Positions 1 to 5,704 of a stretch of DNA of 20,944 nt are shown one piece after another; the first letter of the stretch is position 1; every line of letters begins with the position of its first letter. The stretch is from a virus: positions 1 through 20,944 of the IMG/VR virus record IMGVR_UViG_3300049727_000084. The stretch is one strand, 5' to 3'. The notes beneath the pieces were generated by a model that saw only the letters and a program-made list of their open reading frames with translations, was not told the DNA's origin and made no database searches. The position numbers and the translations under genes were made by a program.

Positions 1-4
1 TTTA

Positions 5-77
5 TCGGTTCATAAATCTACACTATGACGATAAAAAAAGTTAGCGACTATTTACAACAACTAACCTTTTTTACCGA
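5..77 (+). terminator. Nested inverted repeat, terminator-like
   Basis: An A-tract plus GTTAG (33-44) can pair with CTAAC plus a T-tract (61-72), with one mismatch and a 16-nt loop. Outside it TCGGT (5-9) pairs with ACCGA (73-77). An A-tract, short stem and T-tract together look like a weak, possibly bidirectional intrinsic terminator for a gene left of the window. The stem is short and AT-rich, so it could equally be part of an upstream regulatory or origin region. Confidence 0.35.
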
Positions 78-92
78 CATAAACACATAAAG

Positions 93-120
93 TTAATCCC
101 TTTGCGAGGATTATTATAAT
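93..120 (+). promoter_or_regulatory. Possible sigma70-type promoter
   Basis: A perfect -10 hexamer TATAAT lies at 115-120. The best -35 candidates 16-17 nt upstream (TTAATC at 93-98) match poorly. The position, about 45 nt before the first start codon, suits transcription of the 165-1067 gene. The call rests on the -10 box alone. Confidence 0.35.
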
Positions 121-164
121 TACTGAACCACGAACACTACTTCTATAAGGAACGAGAATTATTA

Positions 165-1067
165 ATGAATAAGTTAGCCATAAAATCAGAAAGTGTCAAC
201 AAAGAATTAACTAACAATAAGAAATATTATGTTAGTTATGATAAATTGATAAATCGTATTAAATGTTCACAAAGTCCTGCTACCTTTTTTAACCATCATG
301 CAAACTATATTAACTATTTACAGTTCAGATCTGGCAAAGATTTAGGTTTTTCACGTGAACAAAATAAATGTTTAGCTGAAATTTTCTCATATGGATTTGA
401 CCAATATTTTGCATTAAATTTTCTACAATTGAAACAAAGATATGCTGGATATATTCCAAAAAAGAAAGAATCAAAACCTGAATATGATGAGAAGCATTTC
501 CATCCTGAATTTAAACAGATAGCTAAGCGTCATGGAATGCCTTTAAAGATGGCTAAGATTGTTCATGAGATATGTTTACGTTTGCATAAGGGCAAAGATA
601 TCTATCAACGTGAGACTGCTGGTAGATCTAAAGCGTGCAGACAATATACTAATGAGTGTGTTCAGAAGCTTATTGATAAGGGATTATTACGAATAGTCTG
701 GAGTAAAAGAGGGCATATAAATAAATATGAAATTTCTGATGAATTAAGGAAATTCTTTAGAGAGTGTTTTGATAAACATCAATACACTAAGAAACGAAAC
801 GCAGTAAAAAAGATATCATTAGAAGCTTTATTTCAAAAAGACGACACCACTATTAATACTAAGAAGTATATTAGAAAAGATTCTGATTTTAATCGTGAAA
901 TTGAGAATAAAATCTTATATTGGTGTCCAAAATATCGTCCAATCATCTTTGAGGAACGACGAAAGAGAAAAGATTTTAAGGATTTATTACCAAACTACCT
1001 GTTTTGTTCTCCAGGTGCGGAGAAACCACGAGACAGTCGTATCGATTTTTATAGAAATAATTATTGA
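165..1067 (+). CDS. Basic winged-helix-like protein, possible replication initiator
   Basis: A 300-residue, very basic protein that I do not recognise by family. Residues of about 120-205 look like a winged helix-turn-helix: an RETAGRSKACRQYTNECVQ helix pair, then KLIDKGLLRIVW and a KRGHINKYEIS hairpin. The tail after residue 205 is Lys/Arg-rich with a CPKYRPI segment and ends in DFYRNNY. Short dispersed basic patches suggest nucleic-acid binding. An AAGGAA Shine-Dalgarno lies about 11 nt before the ATG. Its size, charge and winged-helix pattern resemble plasmid or phage replication initiators, but no diagnostic motif (rolling-circle tyrosine, Walker box, primase zinc finger) is visible, so that role is inference. 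A transcription regulator is the main alternative. Confidence 0.75.
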   Translation: MNKLAIKSESVNKELTNNKKYYVSYDKLINRIKCSQSPATFFNHHANYINYLQFRSGKDLGFSREQNKCLAEIFSYGFDQYFALNFLQLKQRYAGYIPKKKESKPEYDEKHFHPEFKQIAKRHGMPLKMAKIVHEICLRLHKGKDIYQRETAGRSKACRQYTNECVQKLIDKGLLRIVWSKRGHINKYEISDELRKFFRECFDKHQYTKKRNAVKKISLEALFQKDDTTINTKKYIRKDSDFNREIENKILYWCPKYRPIIFEERRKRKDFKDLLPNYLFCSPGAEKPRDSRIDFYRNNY

Positions 1068-1123
1068 TTTAGTTGAAATATTGGTTATTAAGAACTCCTC
1101 AACAACTAAATAAGAGATTCTTT

Positions 1124-1255
1124 ATGACTAAAAAAGCGGAACATACTACTGCTAATACGAAAGCTTATCAATTGATATTAAAAAACGGATTGCTGGTGGC
1201 GATGTTAAATGAAAAAGGAACGTTAATAGCTCCAAAACAAGCGATAAGAAAATAG
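1124..1255 (+). CDS. Small basic hypothetical protein, 43 aa
   Basis: The frame is open from 1073, but the ATG at 1124 is preceded by AAGAGA with good spacing, giving a 43-residue product that begins MTKKAEHTTANTKAYQ and ends APKQAIRK. It carries one short hydrophobic stretch (LLVAMLN) that is too short to span a membrane. It follows the 165-1067 gene by 56 nt on the same strand and probably shares its transcript. There is no recognisable domain. The predicted helix with basic ends could be a small regulator, but no function is claimed. Confidence 0.5.
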   Translation: MTKKAEHTTANTKAYQLILKNGLLVAMLNEKGTLIAPKQAIRK

Positions 1256-1263
1256 ATATTGGC

Positions 1264-1347
1264 GGTCACTTCATAAGGGAAATTTCACGTAGGTCATACA
1301 AAAAATGATAATTACAAAGTGACCATATGGGGGTTTTTTACACCCCC
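1264..1347 (+). other. Structured intergenic element
   Basis: GGTCACTT (1264-1271) is the exact reverse complement of AAGTGACC (1317-1324), enclosing 45 nt. Directly after comes GGGGGT (1329-1334) against ACCCCC (1342-1347), a G-C-rich hairpin in very AT-rich DNA with a T-rich loop. No T-run follows the second hairpin, so it is not a classical intrinsic terminator. A structured 3' UTR, a small RNA or a protein-binding site are all possible. Beyond this, 1348-1509 shows only AT-rich sequence and a weak promoter. Confidence 0.45.
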
Positions 1348-1456
1348 TGCAAGAATCTTGGAAGAAAAATTGCTGAAATAATTATAGATAATCTGCTTCC
1401 CGCTGTCAACAGTCGTATACATATGCGTAAATATTTTTATTAAGTATTTTATTATT

Positions 1457-1486
1457 TTGCAATCATCATTAACATAATTATATAAC
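1457..1486 (+). promoter_or_regulatory. Weak candidate promoter
   Basis: TTGCAA (1457-1462) and TATAAC (1481-1486) are 18 nt apart. The expected start point would leave only a few nucleotides before the Shine-Dalgarno of the next gene, so the transcript would be nearly leaderless. That makes the call weak. Confidence 0.25.
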
Positions 1487-1509
1487 CCTTAATGATGAGA
1501 GGCTTTATG

Positions 1510-2427
1510 ATGTTTGCAGAACAAGAAAGAAGAAATGGCTATGCTATATTATTAAATTTAGTCGATACAAGTATTAAAATAGGATTAATGATACCTATAG
1601 CTTTATTCACATACAGGAATTTCCAGGAAAACCATAATTACAAGCAGGCTGGAAAGATTCTGGGTATATGGTTTCTTATCTCTGGGATAACAAATCTGGT
1701 TATAAACAAGCTAGAATATAAGATAAATAATTTCATAGCTGAAAGTCCAAAAATAATAAATTGGCTTGCTCATGTGCCTTTATTTGGTAATAGTATGCAA
1801 AAATTCTATAGAGAAAGAAAAGAAATCATAGATTATTATAAAAAACCAAAGTATCAGGTAGTGGATTTAACTGATGACAGCAAAAGTCCTTATGAGATGA
1901 AAACGGGTTTAAAAGTAGTCTCATACAAGACTGCAAAAAAGGAAGAAGCAACAAAACCAAAGGAGATTATTAAAGTGAAAATGACGCAAGAAGAATACGA
2001 TGCAAAAGTCAGGGAGATAGAAAATAAATGGATTAAAGACCGAATAGATTATTTAAAAAAAGACAGGTCAGATCTCTTAAAAGATTTTAAAGAAACAGTA
2101 GAAATTACTGCCTCACCAATAGATAATCAGGCACCTCAGGCAGAAATCATTATCCCTGAATACGAAATACAACAGTTAGAATCAAATATAACTAAGATAA
2201 AACAAGTAGTTGAAGAATTGCCAGAAAAGCAAAAAGAAATAATAAAACAAGATGTTAACATACTTGAGGAAACTACTAAAAAAATGGGCATGCATCCAAC
2301 ATTAACGGAAGCTGATTTGTTTCCAGAAAAAACCCCTCATGATGAACAGAAAGATAGCGCAAGAGATCGGGAAGATGCGAAAAAAGAAAAGAAACATAAA
2401 TCTAAAGGCTGGATATTCGGTAAATAA
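1510..2427 (+). CDS. Membrane-anchored coiled-coil protein
   Basis: A protein of about 305 residues with no family I recognise. Residues of about 12-35 and 47-66 are hydrophobic and can form two transmembrane helices, the first carrying an Asp and a Lys. The remaining 230 or so residues are highly charged and Lys/Glu-rich with long helical, coiled-coil-like stretches (about 135-230) and a Lys-rich end finishing KGWIFGK, as expected for a large cytoplasmic domain on a membrane anchor. The start is chosen at 1510 because GAGAGG (1497-1502) sits 7 nt upstream; ATGs at 1492, 1495 and 1507 are in frame but badly spaced. A phage scaffold for replication or takeover at the host inner membrane is conceivable, but the sequence does not prove it. 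Confidence 0.75.
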   Translation: MFAEQERRNGYAILLNLVDTSIKIGLMIPIALFTYRNFQENHNYKQAGKILGIWFLISGITNLVINKLEYKINNFIAESPKIINWLAHVPLFGNSMQKFYRERKEIIDYYKKPKYQVVDLTDDSKSPYEMKTGLKVVSYKTAKKEEATKPKEIIKVKMTQEEYDAKVREIENKWIKDRIDYLKKDRSDLLKDFKETVEITASPIDNQAPQAEIIIPEYEIQQLESNITKIKQVVEELPEKQKEIIKQDVNILEETTKKMGMHPTLTEADLFPEKTPHDEQKDSARDREDAKKEKKHKSKGWIFGK

Positions 2428-2432
2428 TCAAA

Positions 2433-2474
2433 TAGAGATGGTTTAAAAAGGTTCAACAAAGTAAACCATCTCTA
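2433..2474. terminator. 13-bp perfect inverted repeat between convergent genes
   Basis: TAGAGATGGTTTA (2433-2445) and its exact complement TAAACCATCTCTA (2462-2474) enclose 16 nt. It lies just after the rightward gene ending at 2427 and beyond the leftward operon that ends at 2566, which is where a shared terminator is expected. Read leftward, the stem is followed by the T-rich ATTTGATTATTT; read rightward it is followed by CCCGAAA. It is therefore better as a terminator of the leftward operon. No gene is visible between 2475 and 2565. Confidence 0.5.
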
Positions 2475-2565
2475 CCCGAAATATAACAGAGATAAAAAAA
2501 CAAATTGCTCGGATAAGAAACAATCGTTAATTAAGTATGATGACTGTAAAATCACCTGTCAATTA

Positions 2566-2733
2566 CTAAAATCTATCTCGTTTATATAATCTAAAAATAA
2601 TTATCCATAATTGGAACATTATTATATATAAAATCGCTGGTGTAAGACCATCAGTTTCTTTGACATCTTCAAATACATATCCACCAAAAAATACCACTGC
2701 TATTACTATTACAATTCCTATTATATCTTTTAT
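2566..2733 (-). CDS. Two-helix small membrane protein with no normal start codon
   Basis: A 55-codon frame begins immediately after the TAA stop of the upstream DNA-binding gene and in the same reading frame. It reads IKDIIGIVIVIAVVFFGGYV, then EDVKETDGL, then a second hydrophobic segment (about 32-48) and a basic KRDRF end: two membrane helices with a positively charged tail. The first codon is ATA. The upstream AAAGGTGA would serve well as a Shine-Dalgarno if ATA were used or were a mutated ATG. GTG at codon 13 would remove half of the first helix and has no ribosome site. Rare ATA initiation, a lesion, stop read-through or a sequencing error can all explain it. The paired helices argue that it is, or was, coding. 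Confidence 0.5.
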   Translation of the reverse strand: MKDIIGIVIVIAVVFFGGYVFEDVKETDGLTPAILYIIMFQLWIIIFRLYKRDRF

Positions 2734-2925
2734 TTAATCACCTTTATGTGTATTTTTTTCAATAAACTTCTGAATATCATCTAGTTTATATTTAATGCTA
2801 TTGCCAACTTTTACCCACGGTAAAATAAATCTCCTGCGATGTCGCCACACAGCAAGCGTTTGAGGTTGAATATTTAGCAACAATGCAGTTTCTTTTACTG
2901 TTAATAGCGTTGGGATATTATTCAC
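2734..2925 (-). CDS. AlpA/excisionase-like helix-turn-helix DNA-binding protein
   Basis: A 63-residue protein starting at GTG: MNNIPTLLTVKETALLLNIQ, then QTLAVWRHRRR, LPWVKVGNSIKYKLDDIQKFIE. This is the MerR-like layout of the AlpA / phage excisionase (HTH_17) family: a helix-turn-helix at about residues 9-30, a basic WRHRRR recognition region, a wing with GNSIKY, then a closing helix. The frame is open further upstream, but AAGGAG stands 8 nt before this GTG and the gene then overlaps its upstream neighbour by 8 nt, the usual coupling, so the GTG start is preferred. Family members act as excisionases or small transcription regulators. No integrase is visible here, so which role applies is open. 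Confidence 0.8.
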   Translation of the reverse strand: MNNIPTLLTVKETALLLNIQPQTLAVWRHRRRFILPWVKVGNSIKYKLDDIQKFIEKNTHKGD

Positions 2926-3193
2926 CTTTATACTCCTTAAAAGATTTAATATTAACATTGTGGTTTAATTCCATTATATTTAATAATGTTTTCTTTCTAA
3001 CAAAACTATTGTTTAACAAGAATCTATAAGAAAATGAAAGCAATGTATTATGGGCGGAAATATATCCACTGATAGCTTCTGCAATAGCTTCTGGAGTAGT
3101 TTCGTCTGAGAAAAAATGCAAACACATCATATTATTAATTTGTATTATTAAATCTCCCAATTTACTGTCTCTGTCTGTAAAATTATCATTCAT
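2918..3193 (-). CDS. Hypothetical protein, 91 aa
   Basis: A soluble-looking protein that I do not recognise, with an acidic N-terminal half (MNDNFTDRDSKLGDLIIQIN), a helix-rich middle (TPEAIAEAISGYISAHNTLL) and a basic C-terminal part. AAGGA in the repeated GAGATAAGGATTAAT cassette lies just upstream of the ATG. Its 3' end contains the ribosome site of the DNA-binding gene and overlaps that gene by 8 nt, so the two are probably translated as a pair. It is the third gene of the leftward operon that starts at the promoter near 3700. Confidence 0.65.
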   Translation of the reverse strand: MNDNFTDRDSKLGDLIIQINNMMCLHFFSDETTPEAIAEAISGYISAHNTLLSFSYRFLLNNSFVRKKTLLNIMELNHNVNIKSFKEYKGE

Positions 3194-3194
3194 G

Positions 3195-3341
3195 ATTAAT
3201 CCTTATCTCTTTGCTAATATTATTATTGCTATTATTACTAACATCATTCCAATAAATCCACCAAAGAAAAAGCCTATTGATGCCAATGCTACAATCGATA
3301 CTATATCCCAAAAAATATCCTCCATAATTAATCCTTATCTC
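3195..3341 (-). repeat. Two identical 15-nt stop/ribosome-site cassettes
   Basis: Read on the minus strand, GAGATAAGGATTAAT occurs at 3341-3327 and again at 3209-3195. Each copy sits immediately before an ATG, and each carries AAGGA plus the stop codon of the preceding gene or material next to it. The identity suggests duplication of an initiation cassette, or selection for equal translation of the 40-aa and 91-aa products. Confidence 0.6.
3203..3325 (-). CDS. Small single-helix membrane protein, 40 aa
   Basis: This short frame reads MEDIFWDIVSIVALASIGFF, continues with FGGFIGMMLVIIAIIILA and ends KR. An acidic N-terminus, about 30 hydrophobic residues with a central FGGFIG, and a basic end describe a small membrane peptide. 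Its ATG lies 2 nt after the stop of the upstream gene, behind AAGGATTAATT, and its own stop lies in the ribosome site of the next gene. That neat fit supports real translation. Holins, anti-holins and superinfection-exclusion peptides can be this small, but nothing here selects among them. Confidence 0.65.
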   Translation of the reverse strand: MEDIFWDIVSIVALASIGFFFGGFIGMMLVIIAIIILAKR

Positions 3342-3648
3342 CTATGAAAGTTACCAAATCAAAATCATCTAATTTATCAAAAGTAGTTTCTGCGTCATTT
3401 TCCTGGAATTTATCTCCATCAATTTTATATTTGGAAAATAACCAAACTTCTTCTGATTTAATTTTCTCATCAAATACTGTAAATTGTAATTCCATTTCAA
3501 ACGCTGTAAATGTGATATCAACACGTTGTTCTGATCTGAAATAATAAACTTCCACTTTATAATCCTCATTATCAAAATAATCATGAAGCTTATTTCTAAC
3601 TAATCCAACGATTCTGTTTATTCTTTCTAAATCTTTAATTGTAAGCAT
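3328..3648 (-). CDS. Acidic hypothetical protein, first gene of leftward operon
   Basis: A 106-residue protein with about 26 Asp/Glu against about 15 Lys/Arg. The N-terminal part (MLTIKDLERINRIVGLVRNK) looks helical. The centre alternates hydrophobic and polar residues like a beta-sheet (KVEVYYF, VDITFTAF, MELQFTVF), and the tail is very acidic (DKLDDFDLVTFIGDKD). AAAGGT precedes the ATG. It is the promoter-proximal gene of the operon and 2 nt from the next. No family is recognised. Strong acidity and leading position behind a strong promoter recall small phage counter-defence or DNA-mimic proteins, but that is only a guess. Confidence 0.65.
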   Translation of the reverse strand: MLTIKDLERINRIVGLVRNKLHDYFDNEDYKVEVYYFRSEQRVDITFTAFEMELQFTVFDEKIKSEEVWLFSKYKIDGDKFQENDAETTFDKLDDFDLVTFIGDKD

Positions 3649-3678
3649 TTGTATTACCTTTATGTGTTTATGATGATT

Positions 3679-3707
3679 GTTATAGACCAGTATTACACTA
3701 ATGTCAA
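3679..3707 (-). promoter_or_regulatory. Near-consensus sigma70-type promoter of leftward operon
   Basis: On the minus strand TTGACA (3707-3702) and TATAAC (3684-3679) are separated by exactly 17 nt, one base from full consensus. The start point would be near 3672, shortly before the AAAGGT ribosome site of the 3648-3328 gene. An imperfect palindrome, AGTATTACACT (3689-3699), lies in the spacer and could be an operator. Confidence 0.8.
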
Positions 3708-3831
3708 TATCTATTTATAAATAATAAATATTATTTCAACCATTAAATTAATTCTTTACAACTAAAAAGAAATATATTATCAACAGATCACCTATTGCAG
3801 GTAGAAAAACAATTAATATATAGGATAATAT

Positions 3832-4119
3832 ATGCAAAAAGAGAATAATTATTATAATGTACTCAATGATTTAGCTGATTTAGTACAAGATCATATCATG
3901 CAATTACGTCAAGCGTTCAATCAGCCAATATCGCCAATAACATCAAGTGCGATAGATGAGGCTTATACTCAGTACATGTCTTATGCAAACCAGGAAAGAG
4001 AAGAACAATTTGAATCATCAAATGATAGTGATGAAGCTTATAGCTTTTATGAAGCATATAATCATAGAGATAATGCACAAAATAAAAAATCTAAAGAAAA
4101 ACAGATTGAATTAGCATAA
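3832..4119 (+). CDS. Hypothetical acidic protein, 95 aa
   Basis: An unrecognised, soluble protein with a helical N-terminal half (LNDLADLVQDHIMQLRQAF) and an acidic, Ser/Tyr/Glu-rich second half ending KKSKEKQIELA. AGGA lies 7 nt before the ATG. It is the first of the rightward small genes and is transcribed divergently from the leftward operon, from the 183-nt region 3649-3831. No rightward promoter there is good enough to call. Confidence 0.6.
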   Translation: MQKENNYYNVLNDLADLVQDHIMQLRQAFNQPISPITSSAIDEAYTQYMSYANQEREEQFESSNDSDEAYSFYEAYNHRDNAQNKKSKEKQIELA

Positions 4120-4123
4120 TTAC

Positions 4124-4171
4124 TTGCAAGTTAGGCTATTGATGGTTTAATTGTTGATAGCTTAACTTCAA
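4124..4171 (+). promoter_or_regulatory. Long hairpin in leader of 4185 gene
   Basis: TTG-AAGTTAGGCTAT (4124-4139, one bulged C) can pair with ATAGCTTAACTT-CAA (4157-4171): fifteen pairs including one G-U, around a 17-nt loop. It fills nearly all of the space between two genes and ends just before the ribosome site (about 4172-4178) of the next one. No T-run follows, so a translational control hairpin, processing site or protein-binding site is likelier than a terminator. Confidence 0.55.
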
Positions 4172-4184
4172 TCAGAGAATACAA

Positions 4185-4424
4185 ATGGGTATAGTAGAAA
4201 TAGATACAAATCAAATAGTCACTGAACTTGCATTTGATTTTATAAACGTAACCAATGAAGATAAAACAACAAAAGTAATTAAGATGGATTTCTTTAATAA
4301 AAATAATGGATTAATAGCGATATTTCTTTTAAATGATGAAGAAATAAAACAATTTATGGATGCATTAACAAATGCTCGTAAAAGATTATCAGATGCGGAA
4401 GCAATTGATGTGGAAGTTAACTAA
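4185..4424 (+). CDS. Hypothetical protein, 79 aa
   Basis: A small soluble protein, MGIVEIDTNQIVTELAFDFI at its start, with alternating beta-like stretches (VIKMDFFN, GLIAIFLL), then a helix (DEEIKQFMDALTNARKRL) and an acidic end. No family is recognised. The stop codon overlaps the start of the next gene (TAATG, one shared base), so the two are likely translated together. The long hairpin immediately upstream may govern its translation. Confidence 0.65.
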   Translation: MGIVEIDTNQIVTELAFDFINVTNEDKTTKVIKMDFFNKNNGLIAIFLLNDEEIKQFMDALTNARKRLSDAEAIDVEVN

Positions 4425-4702
4425 TGCATTTTGATACATTCCTGGAATACATATCATGTCCATTTGCTGTTATATTCATAGCATCATCATATCTTAGTGT
4501 GCGTGGTTATATAATGGGATATTTACTCAGGTTAATGTCTATAATATTCTTCTTATTTTATTGTTTGAATTTTGACCATTATGCGTTAGTATTTTTAAGT
4601 ATATATTGCGCTATTAAGAACATAGATAAAATATATCAGAACGCTAATTTTAGAAAGCCATATGCAGTTACCAAAGATTTTACTGTCGAAAACCATCACT
4701 AG
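4424..4702 (+). CDS. Small polytopic membrane protein, 92 aa
   Basis: Three hydrophobic segments at residues of about 9-25, 30-50 and 52-65 are followed by a polar, basic tail (NIDKIYQNANFRKPYAVTKD). This is the pattern of a small inner-membrane protein. It is coupled by TAATG to the preceding gene, and its last 41 nt overlap the next gene in another frame. Holin and superinfection-exclusion functions are possible for such a protein, but there is no endolysin beside it. Confidence 0.65.
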   Translation: MHFDTFLEYISCPFAVIFIASSYLSVRGYIMGYLLRLMSIIFFLFYCLNFDHYALVFLSIYCAIKNIDKIYQNANFRKPYAVTKDFTVENHH

Positions 4703-4838
4703 TCTTGAAGAATCGGTAGAGTATTTGATTAGATTAGACGATGAGTTTGGTGATATATTGGAAATAAAAGATACATTAAGTGATATAATACTATCAATAG
4801 ACCATATAATAGAAGAATTGGAAGAATTAAATAAATGA
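4662..4838 (+). CDS. Small acidic helical protein, 58 aa
   Basis: This frame begins inside the 3' end of the preceding gene (41-nt overlap) and reads MQLPKILLSKTITSLEESVE, then YLIRLDDEFGDILEIKDTLS, ending IIEELEELNK. It is acidic with heptad-like hydrophobic spacing, so a short helical or coiled-coil protein is likely. Its TGA overlaps the next ATG as ATGA, which fills the space between 4702 and 4835 exactly and argues for a real gene. The ribosome site (AGAAAG) is weak, and coupling may drive translation. Confidence 0.6.
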   Translation: MQLPKILLSKTITSLEESVEYLIRLDDEFGDILEIKDTLSDIILSIDHIIEELEELNK

Positions 4839-5026
4839 ACCTGAATATATTATCACAATTGTTTACTAAAATATCTGAAGTTCGAGACGCTTTTGGGAAC
4901 GCAAACCAGACGTTAGATCATAAAGTAGAACGAGAAATTAGTATGATGATATCAGATGTTGATTATAAGCTTATTAAACTTAGAGAAAAGTTAACTAAGT
5001 TACAACAGAGACTGAAAAATGATTGA
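4835..5026 (+). CDS. Small coiled-coil protein, 63 aa
   Basis: A helical, charged protein, MNLNILSQLFTKISEVRDAF at the start, with C-terminal KLREKLTKLQQRLKND in coiled-coil register. It overlaps the preceding gene by ATGA and the next by 8 nt. The acidic protein before it and this basic-ended one may form a pair, but that is inferred only from charge and coupling. No family is recognised. Confidence 0.6.
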   Translation: MNLNILSQLFTKISEVRDAFGNANQTLDHKVEREISMMISDVDYKLIKLREKLTKLQQRLKND

Positions 5027-5282
5027 TACTGAAATTGAGTTAGAGTTAGAGTTATTTACTAAGTTATTAATGAGTAATATTGAAGCTAATAGATTATATA
5101 TCCATTTATTATTGCCATTTATTCCTAAAACATCGGAATTATATCAGCAATTAATTACTGTAATGGCATTATCAAAAGATTTAGTTGAAAATCTTCAAGA
5201 ATTTAAAATAGCTATCACTGAAAAAGATGATGAAAATTATTTGTTCGCTAAAGAGAAAAATGATGCTTCACAAAAGCAATAG
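5019..5282 (+). CDS. Hypothetical helical protein, 87 aa
   Basis: An unrecognised protein starting MIDTEIELELELFTKLLMSN. It has an LHLLLPFIP-like hydrophobic stretch in the middle and an acidic helical C-terminal half ending NDASQKQ. It overlaps the 63-aa gene by 8 nt. Its last 35 nt overlap the 3' end of the opposite-strand VRR-NUC gene, so the two transcripts are complementary there. Confidence 0.6.
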   Translation: MIDTEIELELELFTKLLMSNIEANRLYIHLLLPFIPKTSELYQQLITVMALSKDLVENLQEFKIAITEKDDENYLFAKEKNDASQKQ

Positions 5283-5625
5283 CCTTTTCGACCTCATAAG
5301 TGCATAAATATGGAATATCTAACATATCACAATCATCCCGAAACTTCATTTGCTCACGACTAAGTTTGCATGATTTATCACGCTTAAATTCAATGTAAGC
5401 GCACTTATTTTTGCTAGTTAAAACGTAATCAGCAACACCACTACGCATGCCAATAGCTTTAAGTCGCAGAAAATATCCAACAAATCCTTTCTTCTTATCA
5501 ACGATTCTTTCATTCGCATTATGATAAATAATAAATGGTTTTAACTGCCGATGATTTAGTAGAAACATTACCTCGGAAAAGAACTGCTTGCAATGGTCAT
5601 GCTCAGTTGGTTTAAAAATATCCAT
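5248..5625 (-). CDS. VRR-NUC domain nuclease
   Basis: A 125-residue PD-(D/E)XK-type nuclease of the VRR-NUC family, which in phages usually acts as a small structure-specific DNA endonuclease. The signature is visible: RSGVADYVL with Asp66, then AYIEFKR with Glu79-x-Lys81, then LSREQMKFRDDC with Gln92, and LDIPYLCTYEVEKAIAFV closing the fold. The length suits stand-alone VRR-NUC proteins. The frame is open up to 5820, but ATG at 5625 is chosen because the longer form adds a non-homologous, frame-shadow-like stretch over the ParB-like gene. An AAGG lies 11 nt upstream. It points leftward among rightward genes and its 3' end overlaps that of the 5019-5282 gene, an unusual arrangement that suggests independent acquisition or separate timing. 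Confidence 0.85.
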   Translation of the reverse strand: MDIFKPTEHDHCKQFFSEVMFLLNHRQLKPFIIYHNANERIVDKKKGFVGYFLRLKAIGMRSGVADYVLTSKNKCAYIEFKRDKSCKLSREQMKFRDDCDMLDIPYLCTYEVEKAIAFVKHHFSL

Positions 5626-5646
5626 TAATAATAAAGCCTTAAAATG

Positions 5647-5675
5647 TTGATTACATCTAAATTGTAGTTTATATT
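5647..5675 (+). promoter_or_regulatory. Promoter of packaging operon
   Basis: TTGATT (5647-5652), a 17-nt spacer and TATATT (5670-5675, five of six) form a good sigma70-type promoter. The start point near 5682 leaves a short leader with AAGG before the ATG at 5705. It would drive the ParB-like gene, both terminase genes, portal and scaffold. It lies in the divergent gap with the nuclease gene. Confidence 0.6.
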
Positions 5676-5704
5676 TTAATATATTAAACATAATATTAAG
5701 GCTT

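Noticed and set aside
895-1113. 72-codon frame overlapping the end of the first gene
   Set aside because: It lies inside the 165-1067 gene in another frame, without ribosome site or protein-like pattern.
3344-3584. Overlapping frames on both strands inside the 3328-3648 gene
   Set aside because: The minus-strand gene has promoter, ribosome site and coupling to the next gene. The alternatives have none.
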